Source: Bacteroidetes bacterium 41-46 (lineage in GTDB: Bacteria > Bacteroidota > Bacteroidia > Bacteroidales > UBA932). From it: DNA of 64,000 bases. The translations under genes were made by a program, and so were the position numbers. This document shows positions 51,206-60,065 of this stretch, one piece after another. How positions within the stretch are numbered: the first letter of the stretch is position 1; each line of letters starts with the position of its first letter. The notes below the pieces were generated by a model. That model was given only the letters and a program-made list of their open reading frames with translations. It did no database searches and was not told the origin of the DNA. The stretch is taken from assembly GCA_001897515.1 (NCBI GenBank), contig MKTA01000019.1:37726-101725 (forward strand), in the 5' to 3' direction.

Positions 51206-51537
51206 TCTCTTATTTTTTTATTATCGGTTTCGCTATTCTTTGCACGCGAAACTAATCCTCCCATAGTCCCAAGGTTCATTAAGTCTAGTGCAGAACTAGG
51301 CACTATAACCATGTAGCTCTGTTCGCCGCCTCCGTTGTGTCTCCATTTTACGGCACTGATATTGCCAGAGTACTGGGCTGTCGCTCCGCTCACATTTGGA
51401 GCATTGTACTGTAGCTCCATAGCGAAAGGCTTTGTACCCAACGAGGATGGGTTGTTGATCATCCGAAGACGGTTCTGTATGTCATATGTAAATGCTGTGC
51501 TAACGATACTCTTAGTAATACTCTCAAAGTTCAATGT
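51206..51537 (-). pseudogene. Remnant of an RHS-repeat protein
   Basis: TAFTYDIQNRLRMINNPSSLGTKPFAMELQYNAPNVSGATAQYSGNISAVKWRHNGGGEQSY is RHS/YD-repeat-like but lies in a 127-aa ORF with unrelated tail. Confidence 0.65.
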
Positions 51538-51694
51538 TAAGGGTGAATAATAATGTAGATTATCTCAGAAAAACGAGTATCAAGTGACCTTGATGATAAA
51601 CAGCCGAAAGCCGGAGAGCGTGGTCTTAACAATTAGTAATGAGCAAATATAATAATTATATATTAAATGCAAAATATTCTGATAAGTTGCTGCG

Positions 51695-51872
51695 CAAACT
51701 ATACGGACTTTGGCCGGATATCTTGCTTCAGACGTTGCGGGTTTGGGTGGGATGAACCTCCACGAGGTTGATTGACAGGTTATTCTAAAACACAATTCTT
51801 ACATTGTCAATAAATTACGATTTACAATTAACTCATAATAAAGATGATGGAGGCTCGTCCCACCCACGCCTG
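51695..51872 (+). repeat. Dispersed inverted-repeat element, copy B
   Basis: GTTGCGGGTTTGGGTGGGATGAACCTC...GGAGGCTCGTCCCACCCACGCCTG, matching copy A in inverted orientation. Confidence 0.75.
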
Positions 51873-51890
51873 TTTTTTCGTCCTCTTTAT

Positions 51891-51993
51891 TCGCTGTGGC
51901 GGAGGCTCAATCGTTTATAGGTTATCTTGTATGTATTACTCCATCCTTTCCACAAAGAAGTCCGCAAAACTGAAGGAGTCTCCGCCACAGCGA
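51891..51993. repeat. 17-bp inverted repeat upstream of the permease gene
   Basis: TCGCTGTGGCGGAGGCT (51891-51907) and AGTCTCCGCCACAGCGA (51977-51993), 16/17 complementary. Confidence 0.8.
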
Positions 51994-52031
51994 ACAAAGA
52001 GCTAAATCAATTATTTCCTATCTTTGCTCCT

Positions 52032-52811
52032 ATGCACCACAACCGCAACATCACTCATTTCGCCTTTATGCTTCTTGGAGCAGTGGCGTTGCTGTTCATT
52101 TTTGCGCCGCTTGCGGGGATGTTTCTATCGGTAAAAGCACCGGGGCTCTTTGAGACAATAAGGGATCCGGAGGTGAGCCGAAGTATCGTGCTGACGCTGG
52201 GTGTATCTGCTACTGCGACATTTATTTCGTCGGTTTTTGCCATTCCGCTGGCCTATATTCTTGCCAGAAAAAAATTCCCTCTGAAAGGAGTTGTTGAGGC
52301 CATCATTGATCTCCCGATTGTAATTCCACATTCAGCTGCCGGAATTGCACTCCTTGGGGTTATCTCCAGGGATAGTCTGCTGGGTTCTGCAGCTGATTCA
52401 ATAGGGCTTAATCTGGTGGGCTCCCCCATAGCTATTGGGATGGCGATGGCGTTTGTAAGTCTTCCGTTTCTTATAAACTCAGCAAGGGATGGATTTGCGG
52501 CAGTTCCGGAAAGGCTGGAGCAGGCTGCGGAGACACTTGGCGCATCAAAGTTTACTACATTTTACAAAATATCCCTGCCTCTTGCCGGACGGTCAGTTGT
52601 CTCAGGACTTATGCTGATGTTTGCACGCGGAATGAGCGAGTTTGGGGCAATAGTGATAGTAGCGTACCACCCGATGACCACACCGGTCTTGATATTTGAC
52701 AGATTCAACTCATTCGGTATAAACTATGCGAGGCCTGTGGCGGTGATATTTGTCACCGTTACCCTTATCCTGTTTACACTACTGAGAATATACCAGAAGA
52801 GAAGATGGTAA
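52032..52811 (+). CDS. modB: Molybdate/tungstate-type ABC transporter permease
   Basis: EAA-like loop ERLEQAAETLGASKFTTFYKISLPLAGRSVVSG; LMLMFARGMSEFGAIVIVAY. Start placed at MHHNRNI (52032). Confidence 0.82.
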   Translation: MHHNRNITHFAFMLLGAVALLFIFAPLAGMFLSVKAPGLFETIRDPEVSRSIVLTLGVSATATFISSVFAIPLAYILARKKFPLKGVVEAIIDLPIVIPHSAAGIALLGVISRDSLLGSAADSIGLNLVGSPIAIGMAMAFVSLPFLINSARDGFAAVPERLEQAAETLGASKFTTFYKISLPLAGRSVVSGLMLMFARGMSEFGAIVIVAYHPMTTPVLIFDRFNSFGINYARPVAVIFVTVTLILFTLLRIYQKRRW

Positions 52812-53440
52812 AACTGGAAAACATAACATACAAAGCAGGACAATTTACCCTTGGCCCCATAAATCTGGAGCTGCCAAAGGGGAGCTATACAGCCCTGCTG
52901 GGTCCTTCGGGCTCAGGGAAATCTGTAATGCTTGAACTGATTGCCGGACTAAGATTCCCTGACTTGGGCAAAATATTTATTGACGGGATAGATATGACCA
53001 ACACCCCTGCCAGAAAGAGGCCGGTGGGTATGCTCTTCCAGGATTACGCCCTCTTCCCCCATATGACAGTTGAAGAGAACATCGGCTTTCCCCTCTCCAT
53101 TTCCGGTGCCGACAAAGCTGCCGTGGCAAAGGAGACCGGGAGGATTGCCTCCCTTTTCAAAATTGAGGGATTGCTTAAGAGAGCGATAAAAGATTTATCA
53201 GGAGGTGAAAAGCAGAGGTGTGCACTTGCCCGTGCCATGGCGCATCAGCCATCCGTTTTACTGCTTGACGAGCCACTTTCCGCACTGGATGAGGAGCTTA
53301 GAGAGGAGGCGGTAAAGACATTGGCAATTCTCAAAAAAGAGGGCCAGACCGTTCTCCATGTCACCCACAACAGGGGCGAAACAGATGGTCTGGCGAGTTT
53401 TTCACTTCTCATAAGAAATGGCAAAATTTCAACGCCGTGA
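52805..53440 (+). CDS. ABC transporter ATP-binding protein (ModC-like, no C-terminal TOBE domain)
   Basis: LLGPSGSGKSVMLELIAG; LSGGEKQRCALARAMAHQPSVLLLDEPLSALD; overlaps the permease gene. Confidence 0.88.
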   Translation: MVKLENITYKAGQFTLGPINLELPKGSYTALLGPSGSGKSVMLELIAGLRFPDLGKIFIDGIDMTNTPARKRPVGMLFQDYALFPHMTVEENIGFPLSISGADKAAVAKETGRIASLFKIEGLLKRAIKDLSGGEKQRCALARAMAHQPSVLLLDEPLSALDEELREEAVKTLAILKKEGQTVLHVTHNRGETDGLASFSLLIRNGKISTP

Positions 53441-53484
53441 TTTGTGGTACAAGTAGTTACCACAAATCACGGCGTTGAAATTTT
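53423..53484. terminator. 27-bp perfect palindrome between convergent genes (candidate bidirectional terminator)
   Basis: AAAATTTCAACGCCGTGATTTGTGGTA (53423-53449), 8-nt loop, exact reverse complement (53458-53484), A/T ends. Confidence 0.85.
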
Positions 53485-53759
53485 TACGGATTCATCAGAT
53501 CAGTGTTCTGAAAACTCAGAATCTCATATATTGATTCAATTGCATGAGCTGCAGGTCCCTCAGGATTAAGGAACTTCGCCTTGTTAAGGGCATTGATAGC
53601 ATCTCCCCAAAGTTGTTGCCTTCTTAGAAGACTTCCGAGCAGATACCACGCCTCAGCATTCTCAGGTTCTCTCTCCAGCAGAGCTCTGAGCTCTACATTT
53701 GCCGCATCTGAGTCACCGGCTCTGAGTAATTGATCTATTTCAAGTAAGGTTTTAGCCAT
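53484..53759 (-). CDS. Small tetratricopeptide-repeat protein
   Basis: NVELRALLEREPENAEAWYLLGSLLRRQQLWGDAINALNKAKFLNPEGPAA. Confidence 0.8.
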   Translation of the reverse strand: MAKTLLEIDQLLRAGDSDAANVELRALLEREPENAEAWYLLGSLLRRQQLWGDAINALNKAKFLNPEGPAAHAIESIYEILSFQNTDLMNP

Positions 53760-53777
53760 AATTCAATTTTTTAATTA

Positions 53778-54377
53778 CTAAACAAGTCCTGCAAAACCCA
53801 TAAAAGAGAGTGCCAGAATTCCCGCAGTAATCAGGGCTATAGGCATCCCTTTGAAAGGTTTTGGGACATTGGCAAGCTCCAGTTGCTCCCTTAGCCCGGC
53901 AAAAAGGATCATCGCCAGACCAAAGCCCAATGCATTCGCAATTGCAAAAACAACAGACTCTGCCAAATTCAGCATTTGGGGATCGCCTCCAAACGCAAAC
54001 TCTTTTGAAACTACAATAATTGCGACTCCAAGCACCGCACAGTTTGTGGTAATCAGAGGCAGAAATATACCCAGGGCCTGGTATAAAGAGGGGCTCACCT
54101 TCTTCAATATTATCTCTACCATCTGTACAAGAGCAGCTATCACAAGGATAAATGCGACAGTCTGCATAAACTCTATTCCCAGTGGAATAAGCACATAGTT
54201 CTGCAATAAATAGGTCACTAAAGTAGCAACAGACATCACAAAGGTTACGGCTCCGGCCATTCCGGCCGCTGTACTTACCTTGTTGGAGACTCCCAGGAAG
54301 GGGCAAACACCAAGAAACTGGGATAGCAGAATATTATTTACAAATACCGCCGATATAATTATCAAAATATACTCCAT
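53778..54377 (-). CDS. rnfA: Rnf electron transport complex subunit A
   Basis: [34 protein letters not shown]. Confidence 0.93.
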   Translation of the reverse strand: MEYILIIISAVFVNNILLSQFLGVCPFLGVSNKVSTAAGMAGAVTFVMSVATLVTYLLQNYVLIPLGIEFMQTVAFILVIAALVQMVEIILKKVSPSLYQALGIFLPLITTNCAVLGVAIIVVSKEFAFGGDPQMLNLAESVVFAIANALGFGLAMILFAGLREQLELANVPKPFKGMPIALITAGILALSFMGFAGLV

Positions 54378-54385
54378 AACCCCTA

Positions 54386-54973
54386 CTATTTAATTTTTGT
54401 CTTAAGTTTGTTGAAAAGCACCAGCAGGTATCCAAGGGCAATAAATGCACCCGGTGCAAGAACAAATACAAGTATTCCGTCTCCTTCAATAAATTTCACC
54501 CCAAATGCTGAGGCGCTACCCAGCAGCTCTCTGACCAGACCCAAAACAGTAAGAGCAGCAGTAAAGCCAAGTCCTATTCCTACTCCGTCCATAAATGAGT
54601 CACTTATTGAATTCTTGGATGCAAATGCCTCTGCCCTTCCAAGAACAATGCAGTTTACAACAATAAGCGGTATAAAGAGTCCAAGAGTTTCATACAATCC
54701 TGGTGTGTAGGCCTGCATAACAAACTGCAGTATAGTTACAAATGAAGCTATAACCACTATATAAGACGGGATTCTCACCTTGGCAGGAACAAAACCAGCA
54801 ATAGCAGAAATTACAACATTTGAGAGCATGAGCACGAAGGTTGTCGCCAAACCCATCCCCAAACCATTAATTGCAGAAGTGGTTGTACCAAGTGTCGGAC
54901 ACATCCCTAAAAGGAGCACAAATACAGGGTTCTCCTTTAAAATACCTTTTGTCAAGATATTAAGTTTACTCAT
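54386..54973 (-). CDS. rnfE: Rnf electron transport complex subunit E
   Basis: [41 protein letters not shown]; start set at MSKLNIL (54973). Confidence 0.92.
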   Translation of the reverse strand: MSKLNILTKGILKENPVFVLLLGMCPTLGTTTSAINGLGMGLATTFVLMLSNVVISAIAGFVPAKVRIPSYIVVIASFVTILQFVMQAYTPGLYETLGLFIPLIVVNCIVLGRAEAFASKNSISDSFMDGVGIGLGFTAALTVLGLVRELLGSASAFGVKFIEGDGILVFVLAPGAFIALGYLLVLFNKLKTKIK

Positions 54974-55568
54974 CTTGAACCTCCTTTTTAATATTCTCTT
55001 CATTGCAAAGTTTGTATACCTCCCAGGCAGCCTCAACAGCTTCACAAAAAGCTCTTGATGTTATTGTAGAGGCGGTAATTGCGTCAACATCACCACCATC
55101 TTTCTTTACAAGCAGTTTGAAGTCCTCCGGGTTCTTCCCCTGGAACTGAACACTGAAGTCGCTCTTTCCCTCAACCATTTTATCACCAAGCCCCGGTGTC
55201 TCTGCATGAGAGAGTACAGCTGTATTATTAATAGTCCCGTCAGAATTAAAGCCGACCATAAGAACTATTCTCCCTCCAAAGCCTCCTGTTGTAAAGCTCT
55301 CAATTGCATACCCCACCAGCTCATCCCCCATCCTGGCCGGATAAACTGTATAGCTCTTTCCCCCCATCTCTTTAGCGAATTTCTCTGAGGAGGGATTATT
55401 GTCAAATTCGGCCACAACCTTAGATATTGCTGCATTGATTTTCGCAACCTTAGCCATATCAATCGGGCTCTTTGTGAGTGCATATACCCCGCCTAAAAGT
55501 GCTGAAGAAACCAGCGTTATTGAGGCCAGGGTTATAACCATATTCTTTAGAGTTGACTCTCTAGCCAT
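54966..55568 (-). CDS. rnfG: Rnf electron transport complex subunit G
   Basis: FMN-binding motif DAITASTITSRAFCEAV; ETPGLGDKM. Confidence 0.92.
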   Translation of the reverse strand: MARESTLKNMVITLASITLVSSALLGGVYALTKSPIDMAKVAKINAAISKVVAEFDNNPSSEKFAKEMGGKSYTVYPARMGDELVGYAIESFTTGGFGGRIVLMVGFNSDGTINNTAVLSHAETPGLGDKMVEGKSDFSVQFQGKNPEDFKLLVKKDGGDVDAITASTITSRAFCEAVEAAWEVYKLCNEENIKKEVQDE

Positions 55569-56562
55569 GCTTCACCTCCTTTCCAAACTTTGCCGGCTTC
55601 ATATACATATTAATCAGTGGCACTGTTGCATTCATAATGAGAATAGCAAAAGAGATTCCCTCCGGATAGGCTCCCCAGTACCTGATGAGCATAGTAATTA
55701 CACCTATTCCTATTCCATACAGCACCATCCCCTTTTTACTCATAGGTGAGGTAACATAGTCTGTGGCCATGAAAATTGAGCCTATCAAAATACCACCTGT
55801 CAGGACATTGAACAGAGGGTCTGCATAACTTTCCGGGTTTATAAGCCAGAAAACACCTGAGAAGACCAGCACAGTGCCAATTATAGCTACAGGTATATGC
55901 GGTCTTATCACCCTTCTTATCAGGAGATAGATAAAACCAAGTATAAGAGCCAATGCCGATACCTCTCCCACAGAGCCCCCTATTTTTGAAAAGAGCATCT
56001 GGGAGTAAGAGAAGTTGTTTGCATCAAAAATCTGATCCATTGTAAGGCCCCGTGCCAACCCCTCCTTAACAATGGAGAGCGCAGTTGCACCGGAGCCGGC
56101 ATCAATACCCTCCCTGAACCATGAAGTAGGGATGGAGTAATCTGTCATTATAACCGGAAATGAGACAAGCAGAAATACACGACCGACAAGTGCGGGATTG
56201 AACAGGTTCTGCCCCACCCCTCCAAAGGTCATTTTTGCTATCCCGATAGCGACAACAGAGCCTATGAACATTATCCACCATGGTGAATTTGGCGGCAGGT
56301 TGAGCGATAGCAACAACCCAGTCAGAGCCGCAGAATAATCGTTTACAGTGATTTTGGATTTTACTATGTACTTCTGAATTACATACTCAACCGCTACCGC
56401 TGTCGCCACCCCCACAAGGGCAAGCTTAACGGCAGAGAATCCAAAGTAATATACCGATACCAGCAGAGAAGGAGCCAGTGCTATTATCACATCCCTCATC
56501 AGGCTTTTGGTACTCTCCTTGCCGTGAAGATGCGGTGCCGGTGAAACAATCAGTTTTTTCAT
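55561..56562 (-). CDS. rnfD: Rnf electron transport complex subunit D
   Basis: Polytopic; FGGVGQNLFNPALVGRVFLLVSFP; DAGSGATALSIVKEG flavin site. Confidence 0.93.
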   Translation of the reverse strand: MKKLIVSPAPHLHGKESTKSLMRDVIIALAPSLLVSVYYFGFSAVKLALVGVATAVAVEYVIQKYIVKSKITVNDYSAALTGLLLSLNLPPNSPWWIMFIGSVVAIGIAKMTFGGVGQNLFNPALVGRVFLLVSFPVIMTDYSIPTSWFREGIDAGSGATALSIVKEGLARGLTMDQIFDANNFSYSQMLFSKIGGSVGEVSALALILGFIYLLIRRVIRPHIPVAIIGTVLVFSGVFWLINPESYADPLFNVLTGGILIGSIFMATDYVTSPMSKKGMVLYGIGIGVITMLIRYWGAYPEGISFAILIMNATVPLINMYMKPAKFGKEVKHG

Positions 56563-56578
56563 ATCTGGTTATTAGATT

Positions 56579-57916
56579 TTACTTTTTTGGTCTGCTTCTT
56601 ATTATTTTCAGAACCTTGGCCTTTGAGAGCCTTATTGTGTCAAGAAGAGGTATGTCTGACGGACATACATAGAGACAGCTTCCGCACTCAATGCAGTCAT
56701 GTACCATATTGGCCTCAAGATCCTCCACTCTGTTTGCCCTGGAGAGTCTGTTAAGAAGATATGGCTCCAGCCCCATTGGGCAGGCATCAACACATTTTGC
56801 ACACCTTATACAGTTCGCCTCTTCGCCTCTCTTTGTCTCCTCAAGAGTTAGCAAAAGCAAAGCCGATGTGCTTTTTACCGATGCAGCCTCTATCCTTGAG
56901 ACCGCCTTACCCATCATAGGGCCTCCGCTTACAAGCTTCTCTGCATCTTTAGGAAAACCACCCACAGCAAAGATCATGGACTCAAATGTAGTACCAACCC
57001 TCATCCTGAAGTTTCTCTGCTCAGGCATACACTTACCGGTTACCGTCACTACTCCTTCAAAAAGGGGTTTGTTTTTTTGAACTGCCTCATAAACAGCCAA
57101 AGCTGTTCCCACATTCTGAACAACAACACCCACATCAATAGGGAGCCCCATTGATGGTACCTGCCTTCCGACAATAGCATCTATAAGTTGTTTCTCACCC
57201 CCCTGCGGGTATCTCTTTTTCAGAGATACAATTTTTATTTCAGGATAGCCTTTAGAGGCTATCTCCTTCATCCTTTTAATGGCTTTGGGTTTATTCTCCT
57301 CAATCCCTATGTACGACTTTTTAACCCCTAAAGCCAGCATCATCAGCTTTACCCCTATAAGTATCTCCTCTGTGTTTTCCAGCATTATTCTGTAATCAGA
57401 GGTTAAATAGGGCTCACACTCCGCCCCGTTAACAAGGAGATAATCTGCCTTTTTACCGGGAGGCGGAGATAATTTAATATGGGTTGGAAATGCAGCCCCC
57501 CCAAGTCCGACAATACCACACTCTGCAATCTTGTCAATAATCTCCTTGGGAGAATGGACTATTTTCCTGTTAATTTCTGAAGATCTGTCAATACTCTCCT
57601 CCCACTCATCTCCCTCAACATTGATTACTATGTGTTGCACCAGATTACCTGACAGGTCCGGCAACATCTCAATTGAATTCACTGTCCCTGAAACGGAGGA
57701 GTGGACATTTGCGGATATAAAGCCGTTTGCTTTTGCAATAAGCTGGCCCGTTTTAACCTTGTCACCTTTTGCCACAACAGGTTCTGCCGGGGCTCCCAGA
57801 TGTTGCGACATTGAGATATACGCCCTCTCCATTACGGGGAAGTTCTCAATTGCCGCATTAATTGATATTTTATTGTCATGCGGATGGATACCGCCTATGC
57901 TGAATGTTTTGCTCAT
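56579..57916 (-). CDS. rnfC: Rnf electron transport complex subunit C
   Basis: GGIHPHDNKI; GLGGAAFPTHIKL; CIRCAKCVDACPMGL/CIECGSCLYVCPSDIPL. Confidence 0.95.
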   Translation of the reverse strand: MSKTFSIGGIHPHDNKISINAAIENFPVMERAYISMSQHLGAPAEPVVAKGDKVKTGQLIAKANGFISANVHSSVSGTVNSIEMLPDLSGNLVQHIVINVEGDEWEESIDRSSEINRKIVHSPKEIIDKIAECGIVGLGGAAFPTHIKLSPPPGKKADYLLVNGAECEPYLTSDYRIMLENTEEILIGVKLMMLALGVKKSYIGIEENKPKAIKRMKEIASKGYPEIKIVSLKKRYPQGGEKQLIDAIVGRQVPSMGLPIDVGVVVQNVGTALAVYEAVQKNKPLFEGVVTVTGKCMPEQRNFRMRVGTTFESMIFAVGGFPKDAEKLVSGGPMMGKAVSRIEAASVKSTSALLLLTLEETKRGEEANCIRCAKCVDACPMGLEPYLLNRLSRANRVEDLEANMVHDCIECGSCLYVCPSDIPLLDTIRLSKAKVLKIIRSRPKK

Positions 57917-57925
57917 ACCATGGAA

Positions 57926-58786
57926 TTATTGCTGTTCAACCTCTGCAACCGCTTTTTTTGGAACCCTTACAGGGAAGTTAACCTCCCAAATAGCGTTTGT
58001 AGGACACTCCACAACGCACTTTCTGCACAACTTGCATTTGTTGTAGTCTATATAGGCAAGATTTGATGATATTGTAATTGCATCATAGGCACAAACCTTC
58101 TGGCATTTTGTACACCCGATGCAGGCAACCGCACAGGCCTTTCTCGCCACTCCGCCCTTATCTTTGTTTATACACGACACAAAAATCCGTTTCCCTTTAG
58201 GTCCCTTATTCCTCAATTCTATGATCATCTTTGGACAGGCCTTAACACAAGCTCCACAGGCAGTACACTTCTCTTCGTCCACCTCCGGGAGTCCTGTTCT
58301 GGGATTCATCTTTATCGCATCAAAATCGCAGGACAATTCGCAATCCCCCTGACCTAGACATCCATACCTGCAATCTGTATCCCCGGCATATAGCGAGGCC
58401 ATTACAGCACAAGAGGTGTATCCGTCATAATTATTAGATTTCGGTCTGCTGTCACAGTTTCCGTTGCACCTGACAACAGCCACCTGAGGAACCTTCTCCT
58501 CTACACTCCTTCCCAGATATTCGGCGACCTTTTTCATAACATCATTTCCGCCTACCGGGCAGAAGAGACCATCCATGGTTTCGGCTTTAACGCAACCCTC
58601 TGCAAATGCCCTGCATCCTGTAAATCCGCATCCTCCGCAATTTGCTCCGGGAAGAATTGTCTCTACATCGTCAATTCTGGGGTCCTCAACCACCTTGAAT
58701 TTTTGGGCTGTGAAGTATAGAATCAGAGCCAGAACAAGCCCGAGAACGGTAAGGCTTGCTATGGTAAAGATAATTATAGCAGTCAT
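57926..58786 (-). CDS. rnfB: Rnf electron transport complex subunit B
   Basis: N-terminal TM; LPGANCGGCGFTGCRAFAEGC; multiple CxxCxxCxxxCP motifs. Confidence 0.95.
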   Translation of the reverse strand: MTAIIIFTIASLTVLGLVLALILYFTAQKFKVVEDPRIDDVETILPGANCGGCGFTGCRAFAEGCVKAETMDGLFCPVGGNDVMKKVAEYLGRSVEEKVPQVAVVRCNGNCDSRPKSNNYDGYTSCAVMASLYAGDTDCRYGCLGQGDCELSCDFDAIKMNPRTGLPEVDEEKCTACGACVKACPKMIIELRNKGPKGKRIFVSCINKDKGGVARKACAVACIGCTKCQKVCAYDAITISSNLAYIDYNKCKLCRKCVVECPTNAIWEVNFPVRVPKKAVAEVEQQ

Positions 58787-58790
58787 ATAT

Positions 58791-59219
58791 TTAGTTCAGT
58801 TTCTCTATTGTAAAAATATACTCTTTGCGGAACCTGTCCCTGAAGAGATAAACCACTGTATAGTAGATAGCAAGCCCCCCAAGAATAGCAAGACCTGTTA
58901 AGAGGTCACCCGCCCCGACAGAAGACAAAGATAGCAATATTGCCACCAGAATCAACAAAGGAATCAGGTATGAAATATAGAGAGCCTTGTGTCCCAGGCT
59001 CTTTTTCAGCAAAACATTTACCTTTTCACCCGGAGAGAAGTTTGAGTACCCGGAATTGGCAACCTCTACAACTTTAGTTTCCACTTCGCCCAAAGAACAT
59101 GCTCCTTTAGCTGCACAAGATCCGCATGCAGAACTGCTAAGGATTTCAACTGTAATAAATTCAGTATTTATATCAACTATTACACCTTCATGATCTATAT
59201 GTTCATCTCTTTTCATCAC
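58791..59219 (-). CDS. RseC/MucC-like (SoxR-reducing system) protein
   Basis: SSACGSCAAKGACSLGE Cys cluster; two TM segments; upstream of rnfB. Confidence 0.82.
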   Translation of the reverse strand: MMKRDEHIDHEGVIVDINTEFITVEILSSSACGSCAAKGACSLGEVETKVVEVANSGYSNFSPGEKVNVLLKKSLGHKALYISYLIPLLILVAILLSLSSVGAGDLLTGLAILGGLAIYYTVVYLFRDRFRKEYIFTIEKLN

Positions 59220-60055
59220 TATTTTATCTTGCTTATCATTGGGTATTTAAGATTTTCCGCACTCTTCAGAGTGCCAAAAAGCCTTCCTATTATTATCTCA
59301 ACCTCAAAACCCAGAGGTATTTTGTTCTCGTCATCAGAGATCCATATAATCATCTCTTTGTCTCCTCTGAATACAGTGCCGGCAATAAGCTTTACAGCAA
59401 ATTTTGCGGTTCTGAAGGTACCCATCCCATGAATTCGCTTCTCCTCCCTGCCCAGGTACCTGAATGATATGTCAAATATATCATCGTCAATCACAAATGA
59501 GACAGGATACAGTTTGCCGGGGGAGTCACTGCTGAAGTCAATTGTTCTTGCATAGTAGAACATTGTAACAATGTCATAGGTACAAGGGCTTCCTGTAAGC
59601 AATGTATCCTTCTGAGGGTCATCATACCTTTGCGTTATTGAACGTATTCTGTTATCAGGAAAAAATGTGAAATTATTTCTCATCCTGTACTTCCCCTCCT
59701 GAACATTTCTGTGGAAATAGAATGGCCTTAAATTTTTTGTATAAAATTTTGATTCGTAATAGTCTCTCACTTTGAAGAAGAGATCATAGAATTTATGGGT
59801 TTTGCCCTCCACTATTGCGTGAAAATGCTCCCCGGCTGCCTCCGAATTACTGAATCTGAGGCGGGCACTTCCTTCAGCCACATCAGAAATTACTCCTCCC
59901 CAATTATAAGATAGTGAGTATTTTAAAACCTCCCCGTCCTTATATGGAAGGTCCGCCGCAGTTCCCACCCTTGCAGGTGGACAATCAGCTCTCTGAGCAA
60001 ACGCAGAGGAGAGTGACAGCACAAGAGAGATTGATATAATAAAAGCTCTTATCAT
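59219..60055 (-). CDS. DUF3108-like secreted protein
   Basis: Signal MIRAFIISISLVLSLSSAFAQ (start at 60055); GEVLKYSLSYNWGGVISDVAEGSARLRF. Confidence 0.75.
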   Translation of the reverse strand: MIRAFIISISLVLSLSSAFAQRADCPPARVGTAADLPYKDGEVLKYSLSYNWGGVISDVAEGSARLRFSNSEAAGEHFHAIVEGKTHKFYDLFFKVRDYYESKFYTKNLRPFYFHRNVQEGKYRMRNNFTFFPDNRIRSITQRYDDPQKDTLLTGSPCTYDIVTMFYYARTIDFSSDSPGKLYPVSFVIDDDIFDISFRYLGREEKRIHGMGTFRTAKFAVKLIAGTVFRGDKEMIIWISDDENKIPLGFEVEIIIGRLFGTLKSAENLKYPMISKIK

Positions 60056-60065
60056 AGAGACCTTT

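Noticed and set aside
53752-54306. 184-aa minus ORF
   Set aside because: Out-of-frame overlap with rnfA; Cys/Arg-rich artefact sequence.
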